From contig CAZLZN010000007.1 of assembly GCA_964564035.1 (NCBI GenBank), positions 1 through 54,429 on the forward strand: 54,429 bases of DNA. The letters run 5' to 3'. The notes beneath the pieces are model-generated. The model was given only the letters and a program-made list of their open reading frames with translations. It was not told where the DNA came from and did no database searches. Positions within the stretch are counted from its first letter, which is position 1, and every line of letters starts with the position of its first letter. Below, piece after piece: positions 16,409 through 25,840 of this stretch. Both the position numbers and the translations under genes were made by a program. This stretch comes from JAHIGH01 sp964564035. GTDB lineage: Bacteria; Patescibacteriota; Microgenomatia; Levybacterales; UBA12049.

Positions 16409-16481
16409 TGCGCCCGGAGGGAATCGAACCCCCAACCCCTTCGTCCGAAGCGAAGTGCTCTATCCGTTGAGCTACGGGCGC
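16409..16481 (-). tRNA. tRNA-Arg (anticodon TCG)
   Basis: Minus strand: acceptor GCGCCCG paired with CGGGCGC, D arm GCTC...GAGC, anticodon stem CTTCG/CGAAG around loop CTTCGGA (anticodon TCG), T arm with GGTTCGATTCC. 73 bases including discriminator A; no CCA encoded. Confidence 0.95.
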
Positions 16482-16592
16482 GTTAGTCTCCACAATTCTA
16501 ACAAACCCCTCTCCCCAATTCAAATCCCGGCAATCCAAGAAATAAAAAAATAGTAAATGAAAAAAAGTTAAATGAGAAATATCTTAAGCTCA

Positions 16593-16621
16593 TTGTCCTC
16601 ATATGATCAAGGTGCTATACT
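16593..16621 (+). promoter_or_regulatory. Promoter of the MacA/MacB-like operon
   Basis: TTGTCC at 16593-16598, a 17-nt spacer, TATACT at 16616-16621; a second -10-like TATAAT is at 16625-16630. The ATG is at 16636. Confidence 0.5.
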
Positions 16622-16635
16622 TTTTATAATGCCTT

Positions 16636-17700
16636 ATGAAAAAAATACTTAGATTTATCTGGCGCCACAAAATAATCAGCTCGATAATTCTGATAGCTTT
16701 AATCGCAGTCCCCTTTCTGATAACGCCGGCAAACAGCGCGCAGGTAGAAACCATGATCATAAACAAAGCAGATATCTCGCAAACAGTTCTGGCAAGCGGC
16801 AAAATAAAATCAAAACAGCAACTCAAGGTCAGCTTCCTGGCAGGCGGGAAAATAGTATATGTCGGCGCTCGTGAAGGTGAGTTTGTAAAAAAATGGCAGA
16901 CGCTTGCGTCACTTGATAGCCGTAGCGTACAAAAAAATATCCAGGACGATCTAATCGACTATATGAAACAAAGAAACTCATTCGAGGACACTACTGAAAA
17001 TTACCAAAACCGAACTCCCGCGCAAGCCCTGAATGAAGACATGAAAAGAATATTACAAAACAATCAGTATGACCTCGACAAGTCGGTTATATCAGTCGAA
17101 ATGCAGTCCCTGGCCAAAGAACAATCATATATCTCAAGCCCGATCGACGGGATAATTATCGGATCAGACATTACAGCATCAGGCATCAACGCGCCTGCCG
17201 GATCCGGCTTCACGATTGCTGATCCGGATAATATTATTTTCAATATCGAGGTCGATGAAGCAGATATCGGCAAAATCCGCCTCGGTATGCCGGTCAAAGT
17301 CATGCTTGAGTCTTTTCCGGATGATGTACTCAACCTCAGGGTCACCAATATTGATTTCTCCAGCCACACTTCATCAAATGGCAGCAATGTATTCGACGTC
17401 GAAGTAGCATTTCCTGACAACGCGGGCTATATCTACAAAATAGGCATGAGCGGAGACGGAGAAATAATCCTCTCGGAAAGAGAAAGCGTAGTAACAATTC
17501 CTCTCAGCAGTATATTTGACCAAAATCATGTTTATATCAAAAAGAATGATACCTACATAAAACGCAAACTCGTATTAGGAATTCAAAGCGACACCGAACG
17601 CGAGGTCATCAGCGGACTCGCGCAAGGCGACGAAGTCGTATTGGTGCCGGAAGAAGTCGAGCTGATGATGGATAACAAGAAAAATTTCTATTTCTTTTAA
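16636..17700 (+). CDS. Membrane fusion protein (MacA/HlyD family)
   Basis: 354 residues. One N-terminal membrane segment (IISSIILIALIAVPFLI), then a barrel-sandwich hybrid whose halves (VLASGKIKSKQQLKVSFLAGGKIVYVGAREGEFVKKWQTLASLD and SYISSPIDGIIIGSDI) flank a helical hairpin (about 95-155), then beta-barrel and membrane-proximal domains (MPVKVMLESFPDDVL, VVTIPLSSIF). It links an ABC transporter to the outside. The ATPase gene begins 10 nt downstream and the permease follows, so it forms a MacAB-type tripartite-like exporter. In an organism with one membrane it would act without an outer-membrane channel. Cargo unknown. Confidence 0.88.
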   Translation: MKKILRFIWRHKIISSIILIALIAVPFLITPANSAQVETMIINKADISQTVLASGKIKSKQQLKVSFLAGGKIVYVGAREGEFVKKWQTLASLDSRSVQKNIQDDLIDYMKQRNSFEDTTENYQNRTPAQALNEDMKRILQNNQYDLDKSVISVEMQSLAKEQSYISSPIDGIIIGSDITASGINAPAGSGFTIADPDNIIFNIEVDEADIGKIRLGMPVKVMLESFPDDVLNLRVTNIDFSSHTSSNGSNVFDVEVAFPDNAGYIYKIGMSGDGEIILSERESVVTIPLSSIFDQNHVYIKKNDTYIKRKLVLGIQSDTEREVISGLAQGDEVVLVPEEVELMMDNKKNFYFF

Positions 17701-17710
17701 ATCACATAAG

Positions 17711-18385
<675 letters not shown>

Positions 18386-18517
18386 ATTACAAATTCAAAA
18401 TTACAAATCCCAAACAATATTAAAATACAAATAATAAAATTCGAAACTTTTTGAATTTAAAATTTTGATATTTGAATTTATTTGAAATTTGAAATTTTGT
18501 ATTTTGAATTTAAAAAT
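18386..18517. repeat. AT-rich word repeats between ATPase and permease genes
   Basis: Reiterated variants of AAATTCAAAATTACAAAT and, on the other side, TTTGAAATTTGAAATTTTG, so the two halves can pair imperfectly. The same style of sequence occurs at 38990-39075 and 52380-52470. Confidence 0.55.
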
Positions 18518-19711
18518 ATGGATACCAAAGAACATTTTAAACTTGCATTCAACTCGCTCAAAGCAAACAAGATGCGCTCGATTTTAACAACACTCGGCGT
18601 CATAATCGGAGTTTTTGCAGTCATCATATTAGTATCTATCGGCTCGGGCCTCCAAAAATATATAACAGAACAAATAAGCGGACTTGGCTCAAATCTGATC
18701 TTTGTTATCCCCGGACAAATAGGAGGCGCCAGAACACCTGGCGGACAGCAAACGAACAAACTCACTCTGGTTGACGCCCAAAAACTTGAAGCGCGTCTAA
18801 AAGGAATCGCGCAAGTTGGACCTGTGGTTCAAAAAGCCGCGACAGTCAAATATGAAAATAAAACCAATCGCGGCGTATCAATTATCGGCGTATCGGCAAA
18901 TTATCCGCAAATTATAACCGACGCCGCTCCACTCCGAGGCAGATTTTTCACCAAACCCCAGGAGAAATCTGCTGTGAGAGTGGCGGTAATAGGAAAAACA
19001 GTTGTGGAAAAACTCTTTTTCCGCAAAAACCCGATCGGAGAAAGAATATCAATTGAAGGAGTTAAATATACTGTTATAGGTATCATGAAAGAACGCGGAT
19101 CGGTTTTTGGCATCGACCAGGATAATATGGCAGTTGTCCCTATAAACACCGCCATACGTCAATTTGGGCTTACAAACGTCAATACTATTTATATCGCGGC
19201 CAACAATTCCGATTCCATAACCTATGTTAAAAAACAAACCCGACGCACGCTTGAACAAAGACTCACCGAGGAAGACTTCACGCTTCAAACACAAGAACAG
19301 ACGCTAAGTACCGTCTCAAGCGTAGTAGGTGCGCTTACAGCTGCGCTCGGTGGCATAGCAGCTATATCACTGATCGTAGGCGGCATCGGCGTGATGAACA
19401 TCATGCTTGTATCCGTTACCGAAAGGACGCGCGAAATTGGCCTGCGCAAGGCTCTCGGCGCCAAACGAAAAGATATTCTTACCCAGTTTCTGATCGAAGC
19501 GGTTATCCTCAGTGTCTCGGGAGGCATTATTGGTATACTGCTCGGGCTCCTCAGCTCCTATATTCTCTCCATATTTTTTATATCCGAAGTTACACCCTGG
19601 TCTATCTTCCTGGCCTTTATATTCTCGGTCGCTGTAGGAATTATTTTCGGAATGACGCCTGCCATCCGCGCCTCCAAACTCTCCCCGATCGAGGCGCTCA
19701 GATACGAATAA
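18518..19711 (+). CDS. ABC transporter permease (MacB/FtsX family)
   Basis: About 397 residues from ATG 18518 (the frame is open to 18482 with a TTG). One N-terminal membrane helix (ILTTLGVIIGVFAVIILVSIG), a large extracellular MacB_PCD domain (about 45-265), then three helices of the FtsX domain (AISLIVGGIGVMNIMLVSV, ILSVSGGIIGILLGLLSSYIL, IFLAFIFSVAVGIIFGMTPA). The coupling motif TERTREIGLRKALGAKRKDIL is conserved. Partner of the ATPase and adaptor upstream. Such systems export peptides, lipoproteins or drugs. Confidence 0.95.
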   Translation: MDTKEHFKLAFNSLKANKMRSILTTLGVIIGVFAVIILVSIGSGLQKYITEQISGLGSNLIFVIPGQIGGARTPGGQQTNKLTLVDAQKLEARLKGIAQVGPVVQKAATVKYENKTNRGVSIIGVSANYPQIITDAAPLRGRFFTKPQEKSAVRVAVIGKTVVEKLFFRKNPIGERISIEGVKYTVIGIMKERGSVFGIDQDNMAVVPINTAIRQFGLTNVNTIYIAANNSDSITYVKKQTRRTLEQRLTEEDFTLQTQEQTLSTVSSVVGALTAALGGIAAISLIVGGIGVMNIMLVSVTERTREIGLRKALGAKRKDILTQFLIEAVILSVSGGIIGILLGLLSSYILSIFFISEVTPWSIFLAFIFSVAVGIIFGMTPAIRASKLSPIEALRYE

Positions 19712-19834
19712 CGCCGAGATCCTGAGTATACCGAAGGATTGAAGCACTGCGTTATAAGTAATGCGAAAATCCAAAAAAAATCACGCTCCTCTTTTTTGTA
19801 AATTCGTGCTCAGTTTGTTAAAATAAAATATCTC

Positions 19835-20452
19835 ATGAAAACGCTTTTTACCAAAATCAAAAAACTTCATATCTCCCCGCAGAAACTCGTAGCCCGCAAA
19901 CACTACCTCGAATTTTTCGTAGCTATCCTCAGCATCCCGGTACTTATCACGGTTATAATTCTGAACATTAATTCGATCCGATCAACAAATAAGCAAAACA
20001 TCACTCCCACGCCGAACTTAGTTAAAGAAAAAATATATGTACCCCTGACGATCACCGGCCAAAATTCTCCTCAACCTTCCCCTTCCATATCCCAAACAAC
20101 CTCAAATTGTTTACCTGGGATAGGAGAAATCAATATAATATCCCCATCCGAAAACGAAACCCTGACTGAAAACCCGGTAAATATTGTAATAAAATACGAT
20201 TCCCGAAAATACTGCGCAGTCGTATGGTCACACAGTATAAATAGCGGCTCATGGTCAGAATACGACGACAAATCTATCGCTATCTATAATCCGCCTCAAG
20301 GCCGGATCCGTCTCGATCTTCGGGTCAAAAGCATAGTAAACGGCGATGAAGAAACAATCTCCCGAACCTTTTACTACATAGGAAATTCTTCCATTTCGAC
20401 GCCTCAACCCACAACTAACTCACCCGAAATCAGCTCATCCTCCGCTACATAA
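19835..20452 (+). CDS. Membrane-anchored hypothetical protein with extracellular domain
   Basis: 205 residues. One membrane segment (YLEFFVAILSIPVLITVIILNI, about 25-46), a Pro/Ser-rich linker, a strand-rich domain (GEINIISPSENETLTENPVNIVIKYDS...TISRTFYYIG, Ig-like in flavour) and a Ser/Thr/Pro tail. Two Cys may form a disulfide. It precedes the large flippase/DUF2079 gene by 2 nt, so the two are probably made together. Not recognised as a named family. Confidence 0.7.
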   Translation: MKTLFTKIKKLHISPQKLVARKHYLEFFVAILSIPVLITVIILNINSIRSTNKQNITPTPNLVKEKIYVPLTITGQNSPQPSPSISQTTSNCLPGIGEINIISPSENETLTENPVNIVIKYDSRKYCAVVWSHSINSGSWSEYDDKSIAIYNPPQGRIRLDLRVKSIVNGDEETISRTFYYIGNSSISTPQPTTNSPEISSSSAT

Positions 20453-20454
20453 AT

Positions 20455-22815
20455 ATGAAAAACAAAACTATAGATTTTGCCAAATTTCTCATAGGCTGGC
20501 CTCTATCAATTGCTTCCCTTTATTTCATCTGGCAAATGTTCAGACAAAACAGCTCCGCTGCTGTATTCGATATACAAAAACTCGACATCACATTCCTTTT
20601 CATTGCAATATTTTGTTTTATAATCTTTTATTTCCTGCGAAGCAGTATTTGGTTTAGAATTATCAAAAACCACTCGGAAAATATTACTTTCAAAAGATCA
20701 TCTTATCTCTGGGCAATGTCCGAGATAAAACGTTATATTCCGGGCAAATTCTGGTTTATCTTAGGCAGGGCTGTATCTTTTTCGGACTCCAAACTCAAAA
20801 AACGCACTATCACGCGCCTCATGATTACAGAACTACAGATCTTCGCGATAAGCGCAGCTTTGATATCGCTCCTTTCCTTGCCATTTCTATATAAATATTT
20901 TCTCGGCGATCAAATACAGCATCAGATGTTAACCTACCCGGTTATTTTATTGCTTTTCACCGGGACCGCCATATTTATCTTTAACCGCGCTTTGTTTCAT
21001 AAAGCACCCGGTAAATTAAAAAACTTTTTATCTACAATTCTTCCCGAAAGTGACCCGAGAGAAACCATAATGCTTATCATTATCAGTCTTGTTTCATTAT
21101 TTTTCTATGGCCTGGCCAATTACTTTACGGCACTTTCTTTCGGATTCCTCGAACCCCGTCTGATCCTCCAACTGATCGGACTTTTCAACCTCAGCTTCCT
21201 GATCGGCTTTTTATCATTTCTCACCCCTGCAGGCCTCGGTATACGCGAGGGAGCATCAGCAGTCGGGCTTGCCAAACTAATTCCGGCCTCAAGCGCAGCT
21301 TTAATCTCGTTATTCAGCCGTCTTATTCTGATAGTATCGGAGCTGATTTTTATCGCTCTCACAATTATATGGAATAAATTAAATAATCATTATTTTCTCA
21401 AAATAGAAAAATTTATCGGAACTCATATTCACGAATCTATCATGGTATTCCTTACCCTGCTTTACCTCCTCTACTTTTCCCTCACCAGTTTTCTGCGATA
21501 CGACAACTACTTCACGGGACGCTTTGATTTGGGAAATATGGTCCAGACAGTCTGGAATACTTCAAATGGCAGAATATTTATGTTCACCAACCCCGACGGG
21601 ACCGAAATAGTCTCACGTCTCGCTTTCCATGCGGATTTTATCCTGGTTCTTTTCGCGCCGCTTTATGCTCTTTGGCCTCATCCTTATTCACTTCTTTTTA
21701 TCCAAACATTATTCGTAGCAGCAGGCAGTATATTTATTTACCTAATCGCATTGCGCGTATTACGAAACAAAAACCTCTCACTTATATTTGCACTATCCTA
21801 CCTGCTGAATCCCGCTCTTCAGAGAGGCAATATTTATGATTTCCACGCCGTTACTCTGGTTACTTTTTTTCTGCTGGGAGCATTCTATTTTATGATCAAA
21901 AAAAATTATAAACTTCTGATTCTATTTCTGTTCTTCGCCGCAATGACCAAAGAACAAATCTGGCTGATTACGGCGCTCTTCGGATTAACGGTTTTTATAT
22001 TTTATAAAAAAAGGCTACTTGGATTTTTCATAACAACAATATCGATTCTCATGTTCTATCTTCTTATCTGGCACGCCATACCTCAAGCCGGAAACGGTGT
22101 CCACTTTGCCCTGTCCTATTATGGTGAATTCGGCGACTCCCCTGCAAGCATTATTACCAACACGATTATTAATCCGCAAAAAACTATTCAGTTGATCCTT
22201 GAGCCCGGACGTCTCGACTATCTCCGCCAAATATTCTCGCCTGTTGGCTATCTCTCATTTCTCGCGCCATGGTATCTCATTTTTGCAGGACCCGATCTTG
22301 CAATCAATCTACTCAGCGGCAACGAACAGTTGCATCAAATTTATTACCAATATGTCGCGGCGATAAATCCATTCATATTCATCTCGGCAATTTACGCCGT
22401 AAAATACATTACTCGCCTTACCGGCCTGCGTGCAGGATTTTTTATTGCGTATTTATTATTTTTCGCAATTTACGGCGCATACAATTACGGCCCTCTCCCC
22501 GGCTCGCGCTCTCCAAATCTGGATATGTTTACGAGACCGCATCCGGACAAAAAAACAATTGATCAAATAATCTCGCAAATTCCCCAAACCGCGTCGGTCG
22601 CCGCATCCAACAATATCGGCTCCCACCTGGCACATCGCGAACTACTATTCACGATTCCGTTAGGAGTAGAAGAAGCGGATTATGTGATCTTTCTTCTGAC
22701 CGGAGGCGAGTCTGACAACAGGGAGTTGGAAATAATCAAAAAACTTGAAAAAGATAAAAGATACGAAAAAATCCGCGATATAAACAATTTTCTTGTATTT
22801 AAGAAAAAAAATTAA
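20455..22815 (+). CDS. Flippase-like (LPG synthase TM-type) plus DUF2079 membrane fusion
   Basis: 786 residues, about 18-20 membrane helices. Residues 1-310 resemble the UPF0104/lysylphosphatidylglycerol synthase TM family (EIKRYIPGKFWFILGRAVSF, FLSFLTPAGLGIREGA). Residues 340-760 fit DUF2079, a GT-C-like membrane family: FDLGNMVQTVWNTSNGRIF, RLAFHADFILVLFAPLYALWPHP, NIYDFHAVTLVTFFLLGAFYF and MTKEQIW. The fusion suggests one protein handling a lipid-linked sugar or polar lipid. It is coupled to the small anchored protein upstream. The function is inferred only from fold type. Confidence 0.75.
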   Translation: MKNKTIDFAKFLIGWPLSIASLYFIWQMFRQNSSAAVFDIQKLDITFLFIAIFCFIIFYFLRSSIWFRIIKNHSENITFKRSSYLWAMSEIKRYIPGKFWFILGRAVSFSDSKLKKRTITRLMITELQIFAISAALISLLSLPFLYKYFLGDQIQHQMLTYPVILLLFTGTAIFIFNRALFHKAPGKLKNFLSTILPESDPRETIMLIIISLVSLFFYGLANYFTALSFGFLEPRLILQLIGLFNLSFLIGFLSFLTPAGLGIREGASAVGLAKLIPASSAALISLFSRLILIVSELIFIALTIIWNKLNNHYFLKIEKFIGTHIHESIMVFLTLLYLLYFSLTSFLRYDNYFTGRFDLGNMVQTVWNTSNGRIFMFTNPDGTEIVSRLAFHADFILVLFAPLYALWPHPYSLLFIQTLFVAAGSIFIYLIALRVLRNKNLSLIFALSYLLNPALQRGNIYDFHAVTLVTFFLLGAFYFMIKKNYKLLILFLFFAAMTKEQIWLITALFGLTVFIFYKKRLLGFFITTISILMFYLLIWHAIPQAGNGVHFALSYYGEFGDSPASIITNTIINPQKTIQLILEPGRLDYLRQIFSPVGYLSFLAPWYLIFAGPDLAINLLSGNEQLHQIYYQYVAAINPFIFISAIYAVKYITRLTGLRAGFFIAYLLFFAIYGAYNYGPLPGSRSPNLDMFTRPHPDKKTIDQIISQIPQTASVAASNNIGSHLAHRELLFTIPLGVEEADYVIFLLTGGESDNRELEIIKKLEKDKRYEKIRDINNFLVFKKKN

Positions 22816-22835
22816 TAAAATTATTACACACCTGT

Positions 22836-23651
22836 ATGATAAATGTACTCAAAGCCAGCGGTAAAAAAGAAGAATTTGATGAACTAAAAGTCATGAATTC
22901 AATTCGCCGCGCCAGGATCCCCAAGGGAATAGAGGAGAGTGTATTACAGCATGTCAAAAGCAAAATTTATGATGGAATTCCGACAAGCGAGATTTATCAT
23001 CACATTATTGAATTTCTGGGCGAAAGCGAATCCCCCTTCAGTAAATCACGTTATAGCCTCAAAGAAGCAATTATGAATCTCGGCCCGACCGGCTATCCAT
23101 TCGAGGATTTTATTGCAGAGATACTCAAAAGCCAGGGATACGAGACTCAAACCAGGCAAATCCTCATGGGCAGATGCATTACTCATGAGATTGACGTTTT
23201 GGCCAAAAAAGACAACCAAACCACAATGATCGAAGCCAAATTCCACAATCACGCCGGAACCCGCTCCGAAGTCCATGTAGCGCTTTATACATTTGCCCGT
23301 TTTCAGGATATTAAAGAAAGAAACAATATCCACGACGCCTGGCTGGTTACAAACACCAAAACATCGCTGGATGCCAATACATACGGCCAATGTGCCGGAC
23401 TCAAAATTATGAGCTGGAATTATCCCGATAACTCAAGCCTTAGAGAACTCATAGAAAAATCCCGCCTGCATCCGATCACTATGCTAACAACGATTCCCAA
23501 CGCCCTCAAAAATACGCTCTTAAATAACCATATTGTGCTTTGCAAAAATATTCATGAAAATCCCTCTGTCCTCAATGAACTCCCGCTGTCGCAAGAGGAA
23601 AAAGGTCGGGCCCTTGCCGAACTCGCATACATCTGCAACTCGGAACACTAA
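22836..23651 (+). CDS. ATP-cone domain fused to PD-(D/E)XK nuclease-like domain
   Basis: 271 residues. The N-terminal 90 residues are an ATP-cone (KASGKKEEFDELKVMNSIRRA...), the nucleotide-sensing module of ribonucleotide reductases and NrdR. The middle (about 90-200) fits an Mrr-like restriction endonuclease fold: PFEDFIAEILKSQGYETQ, then HEIDVLAKKD and MIEAKFHN supply the Asp and E-x-K catalytic set. A helical C-terminal part follows. Proteins of this layout exist in other bacteria but lack a proven role; nucleotide-gated DNA cleavage or repair is a guess. It stands alone, about 20 nt after the membrane fusion gene. Confidence 0.8.
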   Translation: MINVLKASGKKEEFDELKVMNSIRRARIPKGIEESVLQHVKSKIYDGIPTSEIYHHIIEFLGESESPFSKSRYSLKEAIMNLGPTGYPFEDFIAEILKSQGYETQTRQILMGRCITHEIDVLAKKDNQTTMIEAKFHNHAGTRSEVHVALYTFARFQDIKERNNIHDAWLVTNTKTSLDANTYGQCAGLKIMSWNYPDNSSLRELIEKSRLHPITMLTTIPNALKNTLLNNHIVLCKNIHENPSVLNELPLSQEEKGRALAELAYICNSEH

Positions 23652-23767
23652 TCCTTCGCTTTTCAACATTCTTGACCTGTGATAAAATAATCAAATGACA
23701 AATGAGCAAATGATAAATGCTAAATACAAACCATCAACCAAGCACATTATGAAGACTACCCGCCCAA

Positions 23768-23830
23768 ACGGGGAGTGTTCGTAAGTGGATTTTTGATCAC
23801 CTGACGAAACCTCCCGCAAGGGAGGTTTTT
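23768..23830 (+). terminator. Terminator with possible alternative pairing upstream of aspartate kinase
   Basis: CCTCCC (23810-23815), GCAA loop, GGGAGG (23820-23825), TTTTT. Upstream GGGAG (23771-23775) can pair with CTCCC (23811-23815) instead. The layout resembles the element before the cysE frame at 10806-10873. Confidence 0.6.
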
Positions 23831-23863
23831 ATGTACCTTAGAAAAATTTATTAATAGTACATA

Positions 23864-23931
23864 ACCCGCCGAAAAGCGCTCTTTGAGCCGCAGTTCAAAT
23901 GAACTAAGGCGAAAAGTAAACGCAGGCGGGT
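23864..23931. ncRNA. Candidate structured RNA element upstream of aspartate kinase
   Basis: Nested stems: ACCCGCC (23864-23870) with GGCGGGT (23925-23931); GCG (23876-23878) with CGC (23921-23923); GCC (23887-23889) with GGC (23908-23910); and AGTTC (23892-23896) with GAACT (23901-23905) closing an AAAT loop. GAAAAG occurs in both internal strands. It ends about 57 nt before the aspartate kinase ATG. No match to a riboswitch I know. It could be a cis-regulatory RNA or a palindromic intergenic repeat; the active strand is not determined. Confidence 0.4.
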
Positions 23932-23987
23932 AAATAATGAATTAACAATGTAACCATATAACTATCTAACAATTTAACAATCTAACC

Positions 23988-25343
23988 ATGAAGCAAATTA
24001 ACAACCAAACAAAAACAAACAATTCCGGCATTTATGTCGCCAAATTCGGCGGCAGTTCAATGGCAAGCGCGGTTAGCATCAAGCAGGTAGCACAAATCAT
24101 AAAATCTGATAAAAAAAGAAAATACATCGTAGTATCCGCGCCCGGCAAAAGAGACAAAAACGATATCAAAATTACCGATATGCTTATCAAATGCTCCATC
24201 TACCGCAACAAAAATGAAAGCTACTCGGTAGAATTCGACCAGATCAAAAAAAGGTATCGTGAAATATATTCAGGCCTGAACTTATCAGGCAAGTTGGACA
24301 GCTGGCTTGAAGAAATAAATTCAGGATTAAAAAACGGTCAAAAAATCGACTGGATCAAGTCGCGCGGAGAATGGCTCTGCGCCAAAATATTTGCGCAATT
24401 TATGAATTTCGAGTTTATTGACGCGGAGGATCTGATCAAATTTGACCCCTTCGGCAATTTCGACAATAGATCATACGAAATAATCAATAAACAATTATCC
24501 GCGAAACCTTACGCTGTAATTCCCGGATTTTATGGCAGCGGCATAGACAATATTGTCAAAACCTTCCCGCGGGGCGGATCTGACATCACAGGCGCGATCA
24601 TTTCCCGCGGTCTGATGGCCGATTGCTACGAGAACTGGACAGACGTCAATGGGCTATTTACCGTAGATCCCAGGATAATACCTCACTCCAAAGTCATAAA
24701 TACTATCACTTATGAAGAGATCCGTGAACTTGGCGGCCGAGGCGCGCAGGTGCTTCAGAGAGATACCATACTTTCTGTATTTGACAGCGGCATACCGATC
24801 AACATCAGAAACACTTTCAACCCTTCATATCCAGGCACGATGATAGTCAAGGATCGTGATACAGCCGCCGAACATACTATCGTCGGTATTGCCGGACAAT
24901 GTGATTTTGTGTCATTTGAGATCAAAAAATACGGCCTCAACGACAAAGTAGGCATCGGAAGCAAAATTATGGACATATTCCGCGAAGAAAATGTATCCTA
25001 TGAGCACAACCCTTCGGGCCTCGACAATTTATCAATAATTGTAAGCAAAACAGAGCTGGACGGCAAAGCAAATGTCCTCAAATCCAAAATAAGGTCAATA
25101 ATCAAACCGGACAGTTTTACAATAAAAAACAACTTCGGGATAGTTTGCGTTGTCGGTCTGGGTATCAAGAAAAATTCTGCGTATATCCTCAATCAAATTT
25201 TCTCGGTTTTGCATCAAGCAAAAATCCGTCCTGAATTTATTGACTACTCAACGCGGGGAAACAACATTGTGATCGGCATCAAAAGCAATCAGGTTAACCA
25301 AACGATAAAAAATCTATATTACAATTTCTTCCCAAACAAGTAA
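23988..25343 (+). CDS. lysC: Aspartate kinase
   Basis: 451 residues, normal for a monofunctional aspartokinase. The kinase part (1-300) has YVAKFGGSSMASA, VVSAPGKRDKND, the substrate loop FPRGGSDITGAII and TDVNGLFTVDPRI. Two ACT-like regulatory domains follow (about 310-450, DFVSFEIKKYGLNDKVGIGSKI and GIVCVVGLGI). It phosphorylates aspartate, the first step toward Lys/Thr/Met/diaminopimelate. None of the later enzymes are in the window. Upstream are a terminator and a candidate structured leader, so feedback at RNA level is possible. Aspartate could come from the aminotransferase/PEP carboxylase operon at 44.6 kb. Confidence 0.95.
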   Translation: MKQINNQTKTNNSGIYVAKFGGSSMASAVSIKQVAQIIKSDKKRKYIVVSAPGKRDKNDIKITDMLIKCSIYRNKNESYSVEFDQIKKRYREIYSGLNLSGKLDSWLEEINSGLKNGQKIDWIKSRGEWLCAKIFAQFMNFEFIDAEDLIKFDPFGNFDNRSYEIINKQLSAKPYAVIPGFYGSGIDNIVKTFPRGGSDITGAIISRGLMADCYENWTDVNGLFTVDPRIIPHSKVINTITYEEIRELGGRGAQVLQRDTILSVFDSGIPINIRNTFNPSYPGTMIVKDRDTAAEHTIVGIAGQCDFVSFEIKKYGLNDKVGIGSKIMDIFREENVSYEHNPSGLDNLSIIVSKTELDGKANVLKSKIRSIIKPDSFTIKNNFGIVCVVGLGIKKNSAYILNQIFSVLHQAKIRPEFIDYSTRGNNIVIGIKSNQVNQTIKNLYYNFFPNK

Positions 25344-25365
25344 CGCCTCACGCTCATAATATGTC

Positions 25366-25396
25366 TTGTCATTGCGAGCGTAGTGAAGCAATCCCT
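25366..25396. repeat. Palindromic repeat family A, copy 1
   Basis: TTGTCATTGCGAGCGTAGTG followed by AAGCAATCCC, the CATTGCGA...GAAGCAATC type of intergenic repeat. Other copies are at 29830-29868 and (degenerate) 28402-28435. Confidence 0.7.
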
Positions 25397-25470
25397 CAGA
25401 GATCACTACAATTATCAAATAGCCTCGCGATCGCAATTAATTTTAGGATGACAAACACATAACCCGTCTA

Positions 25471-25507
25471 GTCATTTCGACCCCGCGAAGCGGAGGGAGA
25501 AATCTAG
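25471..25507 (+). repeat. Left arm of 37-base inverted repeat around GIY-YIG gene
   Basis: GTCATTTCGA, then a variable core with CCGC GAAG CGG, then GAGAAATCTAG. Its inverted partner at 25841-25877 has the same outer arms and the same length, but a different palindromic core. Confidence 0.85.
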
Positions 25508-25512
25508 CGAAG

Positions 25513-25529
25513 CCCCGATTTAATCGGGG
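25513..25529. repeat. 17-base palindrome, copy 1
   Basis: CCCCGATTTAATCGGGG, an almost perfect palindrome. On the minus strand it supplies the last codons and the TAA stop of the GIY-YIG gene. An identical copy is at 44404-44420, beside the other GIY-YIG gene. Confidence 0.9.
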
Positions 25530-25819
25530 CGAAGCGCATGCAAATCTTTGATTCCAGGGTTAAGGCTTTTTATTAAGGCAATTTTCTTTTCACGCCTAAA
25601 GTCTTTAACCTTTTTCTCCGCTTGAATTGCTTCTGTAGGTGAAGTAAATTCTTCAAACCAAATCAGTTTATAAAGCCTATATCTGGAAGAGAATGAATTT
25701 TTGAAAAAACCTTGTTTATGCTCATATATTCTTTTTTCCAAATCATTGGTTATCCCTGTATAAAAAACGGAGTTTGTGAAATTTGTAATTATATAAACAT
25801 ACCATCTTTTTATTTTCAT
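25520..25819 (-). CDS. GIY-YIG endonuclease family protein
   Basis: 99 residues, a stand-alone GIY-YIG nuclease domain: WYVYIITN with FYTGITNDLEKRIYEHK (the GIY..YIG strands as YVY/YTG and the catalytic Arg), then the conserved Glu in AIQAEKKVKDF. The last codons and the stop lie in the 17-base palindrome. The gene is enclosed by inverted copies of a 37-base repeat (25471-25507 and 25841-25877) like a transposon cargo gene. Known single-domain members have no agreed role. The context suggests it moves, or moved, the repeats; that is inference. Confidence 0.9.
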   Translation of the reverse strand: MKIKRWYVYIITNFTNSVFYTGITNDLEKRIYEHKQGFFKNSFSSRYRLYKLIWFEEFTSPTEAIQAEKKVKDFRREKKIALIKSLNPGIKDLHALRPD

Positions 25820-25840
25820 AATACTTATTATACGCTGCTG

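Noticed and set aside
23864..23931. Lysine riboswitch before aspartate kinase
   Set aside because: The element is under 70 bases with a single nested hairpin; the lysine riboswitch is much larger, with a five-helix junction that I cannot trace here.
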